DNA from: an uncultured Dokdonia sp.
GTDB taxonomy: Bacteria > Bacteroidota > Bacteroidia > Flavobacteriales > Flavobacteriaceae
Direction of reading: 5' to 3'
DNA: 64,000 nt
Assembly: GCF_947492535.1 (NCBI RefSeq)
Contig: NZ_CANLNH010000008.1
Coordinates: 56,518 to 120,517, forward strand
The position numbers were made by a program, and so were the translations under genes. The first letter of the stretch is position 1, and every line of letters starts with the position of its first letter. The notes beneath the pieces were generated by a model. The model did no database searches, was not told the origin of the DNA, and was given only the letters and a program-made list of their open reading frames with translations. Below, piece after piece: positions 51,683-58,442 of this stretch.

Positions 51683-51871
51683 TTAATTACACAATCCGTC
51701 ACCGTAATCTTCATTCGTCCAACTAATACATCTTTCTGCACAATCACAAGAAGAATACATTGGGCAATCTGCATCACTTTGACAAGAACTATAGTGTGCC
51801 CCAGAAATTGATTGTAATTCGTTTTTGCTTAGAATACGTACTCCGTCTATTTTTAACATGCTTTTTTTCAT
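51683..51871 (-). CDS. Cysteine-rich peptide with double-glycine-type leader (bacteriocin/RiPP-like)
   Basis: 62 residues. The N-terminus MKKSMLKIDGVRILSKNELQ is the leader pattern of Bacteroidota peptides related to double-glycine bacteriocin leaders, and it ends in SISGA (residues 21-25), where GA takes the place of GG. The 37-residue core has six cysteines at 30, 36, 42, 44, 48 and 61, three disulfides at most, and is acidic (several Asp/Glu). It has no basic or amphipathic character of a classic pore-forming peptide. No C39 peptidase, radical-SAM, LanM-type or ABC exporter gene is adjacent, so the processing system would be elsewhere. A near-match -7 box (TATCTTTA) lies 25-32 bp upstream. 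Confidence 0.7.
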   Translation of the reverse strand: MKKSMLKIDGVRILSKNELQSISGAHYSSCQSDADCPMYSSCDCAERCISWTNEDYGDGLCN

Positions 51872-52014
51872 AATTGTTTGATTTTATGATGGTATTCTAA
51901 AGATACGTTTATTTTGTAAGATACTGTATTTTAATGTGTTAATGTTTTCATGTGCATTTTGAGGAAGAATACTTTTTTTATTTGCCTTCTAACTTCAATA
52001 GGCTCAGAACGACA

Positions 52015-52029
52015 TTTCGCGAAAGCGGA
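52015..52029. repeat. Half copy of the abundant palindrome
   Basis: ATTTCGCGAAAGCGGAATTG context, left arm incomplete. It lies in the intergenic region between the peptide gene and the lipoprotein terminator. Confidence 0.75.
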
Positions 52030-52144
52030 ATTGAAATGAAGATTAACGATTGTAGATTTTTGATTGCTGATTTTTGAATGTAGTTGACTTCTTTAGTAAG
52101 TATACTAAACAAAGAAGTAACTATATGTGATATAGACATAAAAT

Positions 52145-52173
52145 AAAAGCCATTTCATAACGAAATGGCTTTA
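52145..52173 (-). terminator. Terminator of the 52196 lipoprotein gene
   Basis: The stem AAAAGCCATTTC / GAAATGGCTTT with an ATAAC loop differs from that at 48950 only in the loop. Read on the minus strand it is followed by TTTTATTT. Confidence 0.8.
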
Positions 52174-52195
52174 GATATATACTATTGTTTGTTAG

Positions 52196-53749
52196 TTATT
52201 CAGGTAATTCAATGCTTTCATAAGCACCTAGATCTGGAGCGGTTGTTCTATTGACACCTTTGATGTCTAGTGGAAATTGGTTGGCAGCACTCTGGAGAGC
52301 CTGTCCGTTTCCAGCAGTTTCTTCGCCTACTTGTAGCAAGTTATTAAACTCGTCTTGGAAGTCAGGATCTCCACCACGTATAATATCTGTATATAGCGTG
52401 GTATTGGTAAAATCAAAAAACGGATCATCTTCAAAATTCCCAAAGGTATCGTCAAAACGTATTTGTGTATTCCTAAAGTTATAATTTAATAGAGCTCCAT
52501 CTTCTTGATTAAACCCAAGTTCTTCTCCTTGATTTCCGTAGATAATACAATTTGTAAAATTAGCTTCTTGTAAATCACCTACAAACAGTGTTTCTCCTGC
52601 AATAAAAGAGTTATCTAAAAATACAGCGGGTGTATTTCTAAAACTCTGTGTCCAATAGTTAGCAAACGTACAATGTGTAAAATTGTAAACCCCTCCTAAT
52701 TGAACGAGCATGGCAAACTGTCCACAATTATTGATGACTAGATTAGAACCTTCTACATTAGAAAAGCGATTTAATAATCCTGCAGCAGAGGCATTATAGA
52801 TTTGTGTATTGCTTATCGTAAGATTAGGATTTCCTGTTTGTACGTTAGATTCATTGAGAATTCCTACGGTTGCATTTTTTATGGTAGCATAGTCAACTTC
52901 GTTATTGATACTTCCATCGGTAAGTAAGATGGTTCCCCATTGTCCAGGCGTTTCAGAAAAGGACGGTTCTAAACGATCTCCTTCAAAGATGACTTCATTT
53001 TCCATAAGTTCGGGATCACTGCTTAAAGCGCCATTTACATCTAATGTTCCGTTATCACCTACAATAATTCCACTGTCGGCATGAAAGTGGATACGAGCAC
53101 CGGGTTCTATGGTTAAGGTTTTGGGTGTATTTCCATCAGGACTCCCCACAGCCATATAGCCATAGATAACATAAGGTTTTTCGTTAGTAAAGGTGAGTTC
53201 TTCATCCGTTAGAAAACGACCTTCTAAGGTAGTTTCTACACCATTTATAGTGAGTGTTTCTACCATGCCTGTTTCTCCATCGCGATCGGCAAATAAGAAT
53301 ATTGCATCTTTTATAAGCGTAACCAGTTCTACTTTTTGCTGATTGGCTCCGCTATCAAATTCGATAGCTTCCGTATTTAAAAACTCTAAACTTCCGGCAC
53401 CTACTTCGTTAATATCTGTAGTGGTTTCTACAAATACAAAGATGCTATCCTTAGCTAGGATTTCTACGTTTTCAAAAGTACGCCCTGCCACGCCATCTAT
53501 ATTGAGACGGTAATCAGAATCTTCACCTGTCGTTAAGCGTACATTTGGGATATTAATGGTCTCATCTGTATCATTATAGACTTTAAAATTATACGTACTA
53601 GAACCAATATTAGTAAATACGGTATCTAAGAAAATAGTGTCTCTAGAAAAACGTAAGTCTCCAGTACTAGGTGTCGTTTCGAAATCATTACGACATGAAC
53701 TTACTAAAATGATACAAGCTAATAAGAGTAAAGTATAAATACTGCGCAT
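52196..53749 (-). CDS. Lipoprotein with parallel beta-helix-like repeats, unknown function
   Basis: 517 residues. The lipobox VSSC (Cys19) predicts an outer-membrane lipoprotein. Residues 25-130 form an Ig-like or sandwich region (DLRFSRDTIFLDTVFTNIGS). Residues 190-480 have a beta-helix look with repeated short strands and 'NCGQFAMLVQ', 'FTNCIIYGNQG', 'VFLDNSFIAG' turns, as in right-handed parallel beta-helix proteins. Such proteins are common in flavobacteria and may bind polysaccharides. No catalytic residues are recognised. It is monocistronic, with a terminator and an upstream dispersed repeat. Confidence 0.82.
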   Translation of the reverse strand: MRSIYTLLLLACIILVSSCRNDFETTPSTGDLRFSRDTIFLDTVFTNIGSSTYNFKVYNDTDETINIPNVRLTTGEDSDYRLNIDGVAGRTFENVEILAKDSIFVFVETTTDINEVGAGSLEFLNTEAIEFDSGANQQKVELVTLIKDAIFLFADRDGETGMVETLTINGVETTLEGRFLTDEELTFTNEKPYVIYGYMAVGSPDGNTPKTLTIEPGARIHFHADSGIIVGDNGTLDVNGALSSDPELMENEVIFEGDRLEPSFSETPGQWGTILLTDGSINNEVDYATIKNATVGILNESNVQTGNPNLTISNTQIYNASAAGLLNRFSNVEGSNLVINNCGQFAMLVQLGGVYNFTHCTFANYWTQSFRNTPAVFLDNSFIAGETLFVGDLQEANFTNCIIYGNQGEELGFNQEDGALLNYNFRNTQIRFDDTFGNFEDDPFFDFTNTTLYTDIIRGGDPDFQDEFNNLLQVGEETAGNGQALQSAANQFPLDIKGVNRTTAPDLGAYESIELPE

Positions 53750-53760
53750 TCAGATAAATT

Positions 53761-53853
53761 TTATTGGCACCGCCAAAGGGTTTAATATTCCGAGGTTTAG
53801 CTCGAAATTAAAATTCAGTTTCGTATAAATGCCTCGTTGCGTTGCCCCGAGGT
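53761..53853. repeat. Dispersed repeat, long copy (TTATTGGCACCGCCAAAGG type)
   Basis: 93 bp from TTATTGGCACCGCCAAAGGG to CCCCGAGG. Partly shared with 38500-38545. Its right side has two inverted halves (CCGAGG...CCTCG). Confidence 0.7.
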
Positions 53854-53961
53854 AGTTTACAACAAATATAACTTTTTAGCCTGTGCAATATTGCCTATTC
53901 GTACGATTACTTTTTAGTGCTATGTAGCAGAATCTCTTTTTTCTATATTCTTATCTGTTTT

Positions 53962-54729
53962 TTATGAATGTTTTGTAGGTGTTTTTCCCGATTCTTTCAA
54001 ACGAAGTTTGCCCATTATGATTATTTGTTCTTCTCTAAGGATTGTATCAAGAATCGTATTTATAGTTGCAGTCATAAAATGTAGTTCAGTTATTTTAACT
54101 TCTATAGTTTTATATCCCACATAAGAGAAGATAAGTACATCTCCGGTAGTTACTTCTAGTTCATAATTACCATCAAAATCTGTTTGCGTGCCTTTATCAG
54201 TTCCCTTTATATATATGTTTGCGCCAGGTAATGGCCCTGATTCTTCAGAAACAGTTCCTTTTATGATACGGGTCTGCTGTTTTTTCAGTGTGTCTTGCAT
54301 ATTTTGCTTTAACGCTTCACTCTCCCTATGGTCGTGAATCTCACGAGTTCGATTTCGCGAAAGCGAACTAATCCCTAAACTCTTATAATTTCCATCGGTT
54401 TGCTCTGTAGGGGTTGTATTGCTTTGAGCTTTTATTTCTTGTGTGGCAAGTATCGTAATAGGTAATAGAAGCGAAGCAGCATAACTCAACCAAGATTTAT
54501 TTTCTTTACGTTGTAATTGAATAGGCCGATCTAACTGACTTTTTGTAAATCGCCCACATAAGTATCCTCCTTTTTTTGCTGTTTTATATATGTGTTCATC
54601 AGTAACTTTTGTAAAATCAATGACTTCTTTTTCACATACAGCACAGTGTTTTCCTTTTTGAGTAAGTGTCATTGTTGCCCAATCTTCATGGCAAGGTTCA
54701 GGAATGGTAATGGTGATTGATTTCTTCAT
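53962..54729 (-). CDS. Membrane protein with Cys-rich N-terminus and CarboxypepD_reg-like domain
   Basis: 255 residues from the ATG at 54729 (MKKSITITIP). The longer frame to 54777 runs through the promoter box and is rejected. Residues 1-70 have the conserved CHEDWATM, KHCAVCEKEVIDF and GYLCGRFT of a recurrent flavobacterial N-terminal module (four cysteines, likely metal or redox). Residues 80-100 are a transmembrane segment. Residues 155-245 are the carboxypeptidase regulatory-like sandwich (IIKGTVSEESGPLPGANIYI, DFDGNYELEV). A repeat with the abundant palindrome (54353-54366) is inside the gene and encodes SLSRN and the following charged stretch. Role unknown, perhaps envelope biogenesis. 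Confidence 0.82.
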   Translation of the reverse strand: MKKSITITIPEPCHEDWATMTLTQKGKHCAVCEKEVIDFTKVTDEHIYKTAKKGGYLCGRFTKSQLDRPIQLQRKENKSWLSYAASLLLPITILATQEIKAQSNTTPTEQTDGNYKSLGISSLSRNRTREIHDHRESEALKQNMQDTLKKQQTRIIKGTVSEESGPLPGANIYIKGTDKGTQTDFDGNYELEVTTGDVLIFSYVGYKTIEVKITELHFMTATINTILDTILREEQIIIMGKLRLKESGKTPTKHS

Positions 54730-54750
54730 GGGTATTCGTTTTAACATTGT

Positions 54751-54758
54751 CAAACCTA
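54751..54758 (-). promoter_or_regulatory. -7 box of the CarboxypepD_reg gene
   Basis: CAAACCTA is TAGGTTTG on the coding strand, an exact TAnnTTTG match 21 bp upstream of the ATG at 54729. It supports that start. Confidence 0.55.
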
Positions 54759-54953
54759 GCACTTTTACAAGCTTCATAAAACCATGAATGAGGGAATAGG
54801 GTGTTTTAGTGAGGGAATGGGAGGGAAGGTTTCTGATTTCTGATTGGAGATTGTGAATTTTTGAATTAAAAAATGTCGCATAACGGTTTACTCTAGAAAG
54901 AAGAGATTTGAGGTGTGTTGTTTCAGATGTATTTAGAACAAAGTTTCATGTTC

Positions 54954-55309
54954 CCTCCCTTCCGTCTGTATTTCGTGCCTCAATCCATCCACCTTCCCTC
55001 GCTGAGGGAAGGAGCTTTTGCATTGATGATTAGTTTATATACGCTTTCGCGAACCTGTCAACTGGCAAACAGGAGCGTACTAGGAAATTATAACATTTGA
55101 GTATTCCCTCCTAGAAAGGAGGGTTAGGGAGGTGTGATTACTATTATTAAATCAAAACTAAAAAATAGAGTAGTGCTCTAAAATAGAGCAATACTCTATT
55201 TGTAGTGTGGAGCTTTGTATATGCTTTTATGCAAGATTGTATGTTCTCTCCCTTCCGTCTGTATTTCGTGCCTCAATCCATCTACCTTCCCTCGCTGAGG
55301 GAAGGAGCT
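54954..55309. repeat. Repeat cluster: two 63-bp elements, a split palindrome and a hairpin
   Basis: 54954-55015 and 55247-55309 are two copies of the CTCCCTTCCGTCT...CCTTCCCTCGCTGAGGGAAGGAGCT element (third copy at 19987). 55039-55085 is a split palindrome with TACGCTTTCGCG and GAGCGTAC arms around a CCTGTCAACTGGCAAACAGG hairpin. 55106-55137 is the CCCTCCTAGAAAGGAGGG plus GGGAGGTGTGA hairpin also found at 22307. No gene in the 745-bp gap. Confidence 0.8.
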
Positions 55310-55414
55310 GATTATTAGATATAATTGTGCTAGAAGGTTTCTCTTTTTTGGTTTAGAAACCTTAGTTTCCTCGCTATGAAGAGTGGAGTAATGGGTGTGT
55401 TTTTTAAAAAGTAA

Positions 55415-55462
55415 GGTGATTGAGTGATTTTCGCTTTAAGCGAAAATAGTATCGAAATCACC
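55415..55462. repeat. Hairpin repeat with the palindrome variant at its tip
   Basis: GGTGATTGAGTGATTT and ATCGAAATCACC arms carry a TTCGCTTTAAGCGAA tip. The same family lies at 32067-32114. It starts 12 bp past the glutamine cyclotransferase stop and may act as its terminator. Confidence 0.7.
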
Positions 55463-55474
55463 GACTATAAAAAC

Positions 55475-56536
55475 CTACTTCTCAAAAATCTCAATTTCAA
55501 AAAGGGTATTCCAGTGTTTTCCAGTAACAAAAAGACGGCCTTCATTGGCCTTATATGCAATTCCGTTTAATACTTCATTTTGAGGATCTAGACCACTTTG
55601 TACTTCTTTAGGTAAGGAAGTAAGATCAATCAATCCTTCTATGGCTCCTGTGGTAGGATCTATAATCGCGATACTCGCAACTTGATAGGTGTTGGCATAA
55701 ATCTTACCATCTATAAATTCTAGTTCGTTAAATGCTTTAGAAACACTTTTGTGATTGGTTGGTTCTATATAACTCTGCTCAGCAAGTGTATTAGGATCTA
55801 ATGTCCATATTTTAGTAGATCCGTCAGATTTATAGACCTTAGTACCATCATTACATAATCCCCATCCTTCTTTACTTTTATTATACGTAAACGTTCCTGT
55901 TTTTTCAAAGTCTGATAGGTTATAAATAAAGCCAGTATTTTCTTTCCAGGTAAGTTGATAGATTTTATCATTATATACAGTCAATCCTTCTGCAAAATAG
56001 GCATTATCCATTTTTACTTCTTGTAAAACGTCACCTGTTTTATAGTCTACCTTACGAAGTTTAGATTCTCCATATTTACCAGCGCTTTCATATAAGGTAT
56101 CGCCTACAAACTCTAACCCTTGTGTATACGAATCGGTTTTATGAGGAAAACGATTTACAATTTTGTATCCATATATTTTTGGGGCCTTGTCATTAAGTAC
56201 TGAAATAGTAGTTTTTAGATTTATGCTCTCATTTGGAAAGTATATAGTAACAGAAACTTTTTTACGACCTAAGGTTGGCGTTTGTATTTTTGTAGTATAG
56301 TCTTTAATTGCCGTCGTTTTATGTAATCTTTTACCATCTATTGCATAGACAATAGAGTCTATGTCATAATTTTTTTTGGCTGTAATTGAAAAAGAAATTT
56401 CTTCTCCATTGGTAATTGCATTTTTAGCTTTTGAAGTTTTTAGGGTATAGTTTCCAGATAAATTTTTTGTATCTCCACAAGAGTAAATTAAAACAGATAA
56501 ACTAAGCAAACAGAGGGTCTTATATAGCGATGTCAT
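55475..56536 (-). CDS. Glutaminyl-peptide cyclotransferase lipoprotein
   Basis: 353 residues from the ATG at 56536 (MTSLYKTLCLLSL). The frame is open to 56593, but the added 19 residues are not signal-like. The lipobox IYSC (Cys20) marks a lipoprotein. Residues 110-350 are the five-bladed propeller of plant-type glutamine cyclotransferases: the opening FPHKTDSYTQGLEFVGDTLYES, a later GLTVYNDKIYQLTWKE and KEGWGLCNDGTKVYKSDGS. The family cyclises N-terminal glutamine to pyroglutamate, and in Bacteroidota it acts on periplasmic or surface proteins, many of which start with Gln after processing. Divergent from the SRP RNA gene. Confidence 0.93.
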   Translation of the reverse strand: MTSLYKTLCLLSLSVLIYSCGDTKNLSGNYTLKTSKAKNAITNGEEISFSITAKKNYDIDSIVYAIDGKRLHKTTAIKDYTTKIQTPTLGRKKVSVTIYFPNESINLKTTISVLNDKAPKIYGYKIVNRFPHKTDSYTQGLEFVGDTLYESAGKYGESKLRKVDYKTGDVLQEVKMDNAYFAEGLTVYNDKIYQLTWKENTGFIYNLSDFEKTGTFTYNKSKEGWGLCNDGTKVYKSDGSTKIWTLDPNTLAEQSYIEPTNHKSVSKAFNELEFIDGKIYANTYQVASIAIIDPTTGAIEGLIDLTSLPKEVQSGLDPQNEVLNGIAYKANEGRLFVTGKHWNTLFEIEIFEK

Positions 56537-56587
56537 AGGTGTCAAATTTGAATGGCAATTTATAACAAAAAATCGGGCAAAAAAACC

Positions 56588-56616
56588 TTGCATAGGTATC
56601 TAAATGATGTATCTTT
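56588..56616 (+). promoter_or_regulatory. Promoter of the SRP RNA gene
   Basis: TTG at 56588-56590 and TATCTTTG at 56609-56616 are a -33/-7 pair with an 18-bp spacer. The start point should be near 56621, at the first base of the RNA. Confidence 0.75.
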
Positions 56617-56621
56617 GCAGC

Positions 56622-56716
56622 GGCAAGTCCTACACAACTAGCTCCTGTTGAATCCCCCAGGGCGGGAACGCAGCAAGGGTAGACGGTCGTAGCGGTGTGA
56701 TGTAGGTAGCTTGCCT
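56622..56716 (+). ncRNA. ffs: Signal recognition particle RNA (4.5S type)
   Basis: The ends GGCAAG(C/T) and GCTTGCC pair, and the core has the hallmark GGCGGGAACGCAGCAAGGG segment with the tetraloop region and the ACGG...CGGTGT stem. A run of seven T follows (56716-56722). This is the small bacterial SRP RNA, which with Ffh targets membrane proteins to the translocon. It is a single gene, with a clear promoter upstream. Its length of about 95 nt fits the short form. Confidence 0.95.
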
Positions 56717-56751
56717 TTTTTTATGCACATTATTTATAGTTCATATACGTG

Positions 56752-56783
56752 AAAACCGAAGCAACTTTGCTTCGGTTTTTTTG
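56752..56783 (+). terminator. Second terminator downstream of SRP RNA
   Basis: The stem AAAACCGAAGC / GCTTCGGTTTT with an AACTTT loop ends in TTTTTTTG. It could back up the SRP RNA terminator. Confidence 0.8.
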
Positions 56784-56850
56784 TGTACTTCTTCATATTT
56801 CTGCGAAGGCGGAAATCTCAAAAGAACTTTGTGAATGTAAATAAGAATTA

Positions 56851-57166
56851 GATTCCCGCTTTCGCGGGAATGAAGATGAATACATACCGAGAAAGTAGGA
56901 GAGGTATATTGCGGAAAATTTATAATAAAAATGTGTTAGGTAATGAAGGTTGAGATTCCCGTCTTCACGGGAATGATTTAGTATAAACAACCACCCGTTT
57001 TATACCCTAACAAGCATCCATTCCAGGGAAGTAAGAGAAGTGTGCTACGGAAAGTTTATTATAAAAAAGTGTTAGGTAACGAAGGTTGAGATTCCCGCCT
57101 TCACGGGAATGAATTTAGTCTAAACAACCACCCAATCTATACCTAACAAGCATCCATTCCAGGAAA
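56851..57166. repeat. Hairpins and an imperfect tandem duplication next to the CPBP gene
   Basis: GATTCCC...GGGAATGA hairpins lie at 56851-56873, 56952-56975 and 57088-57112. The two latter are in direct repeats of about 136-140 bp (56891-57026 and 57027-57166). Each contains GTGTTAGGTAA, the hairpin, AAACAACCACCC and AACAAGCATCCATTCCAGG. The last of these is the 3' end of the CPBP gene (codons FPGMDAC), so the outer unit carries a copy of the last codons. Confidence 0.8.
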
Positions 57167-57781
57167 GGCGAGCATTTGTCCCATGCCTACAGTGAAGAGC
57201 CAATTGCCGTATAAAGCATGCTCTATAGAAACTAAAGTAGTCGATTTTGTTTTGGTATACGTATAGGCAAATAGCAATCCGCCTATAAACGTAAGGACTG
57301 TCACGAGTGTATTACGTAAAAATAAATGTGCCATGGAGAATACAATGGCATTTACAAAAATGAAAATCTTTTTATTGGTAAACATCGTTTGGTAACGTTC
57401 AAAGAAAAAAGTACGATAAATCACCTCCTGAGGCCATACCGATAAAAATGTATAAATAAATAGAATCGTGACCCATAAATCAGGCTTGTTACGAGGCACA
57501 CAAAATAGGGCAGAAGCATCCATCACATATACATAAATACTTGTGATAATAGCAATTCCTATAAATTTAATTCCAGTAGCTTTCCAGAAAGATACCCAAT
57601 CAATTCCCTTTTTAAGTTTAAGTCGTACAGGTGTTTTCTTAAAAAGGATAACTAAGAGATAGATAAAAGCTATTAAAATAGAAGCCGCTTTTATTCTAAA
57701 ATCATATGGAAGAAGCAGACTAAGCGGAAGTGCTATAAAAAGTATAAATAATTCGGTAGCGAGGTATTTAGATAACTGCAT
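57143..57781 (-). CDS. CPBP family intramembrane protease-like protein
   Basis: 212 residues with about six to seven transmembrane helices. The three conserved CPBP motifs are recognisable: PQEVIYRTFFFERY in place of EExxxR, FSMAHLFL for FxxxH, and EHALYGNW for HxxxB. The first glutamate of the EE pair is Gln, so the catalytic status is uncertain; the second Glu and the histidines remain. CPBP proteins are CAAX-type proteases or their non-catalytic relatives. The gene starts 1 bp after the stop of the Lrp gene, so it is in the same transcript. Confidence 0.85.
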   Translation of the reverse strand: MQLSKYLATELFILFIALPLSLLLPYDFRIKAASILIAFIYLLVILFKKTPVRLKLKKGIDWVSFWKATGIKFIGIAIITSIYVYVMDASALFCVPRNKPDLWVTILFIYTFLSVWPQEVIYRTFFFERYQTMFTNKKIFIFVNAIVFSMAHLFLRNTLVTVLTFIGGLLFAYTYTKTKSTTLVSIEHALYGNWLFTVGMGQMLAFPGMDAC

Positions 57782-57782
57782 A

Positions 57783-58241
57783 TTAAATTGTAATGGCTGT
57801 CGTATGTTTTACTTCATTAATCACAAAAGAACTATGTGTACTTCCTATATGATCTAGTGTTGTGAGTTTAGTAACCATAAATTCTCTAAACTCATTTATA
57901 TCTGCGACCAATACTTTAATAATGTAATCGTAATCCCCACTTACATGGTAACATTCTACGACTTCCTCTATAGCAAGTACAGCCTTCTCAAAAGTAGTGA
58001 GATATTCTTTACGATGCTGAATTAATTTAATATGGCATAATACCACAAAATCACGATGTACTTTAGCTTTATTTACAAGTCCGACATAGTTTTCAATAAT
58101 GCCTTCTCGTTCTAATTTTTTGATACGTTCATATACCGCAGTAACCGACAAGTTGAGTAAACCTGACAGTTCTTTATTGGTCTTTTTACAATCTTCCTGA
58201 AGATAGCCTAAAAGCTTTTTATCTATAGCGTCAAAAGTCAT
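57783..58241 (-). CDS. Lrp/AsnC family transcriptional regulator
   Basis: 152 residues. Residues 1-60 hold the HTH (LSGLLNLSVTAVYERIKKLEREGII), and 65-150 hold the AsnC/RAM ligand-binding domain (VVLCHIKLIQHRKEYL, VVECYHVSGDYDYIIKVLV with the conserved G-DYDY motif). It is a typical amino-acid-sensing regulator. It is divergent from a Cys/Met-metabolism PLP enzyme and shares the 200-bp spacer with it, so control of that enzyme (as with MdeR or BkdR-type partners) is likely. The leader contains a perfect copy of the abundant palindrome. Confidence 0.92.
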   Translation of the reverse strand: MTFDAIDKKLLGYLQEDCKKTNKELSGLLNLSVTAVYERIKKLEREGIIENYVGLVNKAKVHRDFVVLCHIKLIQHRKEYLTTFEKAVLAIEEVVECYHVSGDYDYIIKVLVADINEFREFMVTKLTTLDHIGSTHSSFVINEVKHTTAITI

Positions 58242-58272
58242 AATAGAAAATATTTCTAGTGGTTATGGTGAT

Positions 58273-58308
58273 TTATACGCTTTCGCGAAAGCGTATACAG
58301 CAAAAATA
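58273..58308 (-). promoter_or_regulatory. -7 box of the Lrp gene and palindrome in its leader
   Basis: CAAAAATA at 58301-58308 is TATTTTTG on the coding strand. The palindrome ATACGCTTTCGCGAAAGCGTAT (58275-58296) begins immediately after the predicted start point. Confidence 0.6.
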
Positions 58309-58348
58309 CAATTTTATTAGTTTAATTTTCTAAATATAGATAGATTGG

Positions 58349-58379
58349 TTGATAAATTATCTAGTATCATCTAAATTTG
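58349..58379 (+). promoter_or_regulatory. Promoter of the PLP enzyme gene
   Basis: TTG at 58349-58351 and TAAATTTG at 58372-58379 are a -33/-7 pair with a 20-bp spacer. The leader of about 60 bases contains the hairpin-like CGTTCTTTTAGAGAGCG. Confidence 0.65.
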
Positions 58380-58442
58380 ATGTATAAATAATTATAAAGT
58401 AGCGTTCTTTTAGAGAGCGTAGCAACTAAAAACACAGATAAT

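Noticed and set aside
54730..54777. Upstream extension of the CarboxypepD_reg gene
   Set aside because: It contains the -7 box at 54751-54758, so it is untranscribed leader; the MKKS start at 54729 fits better.
56622..56716. tRNA or tmRNA
   Set aside because: No CCA or cloverleaf; the GGGAACGCAGCAAGGG core is SRP RNA.
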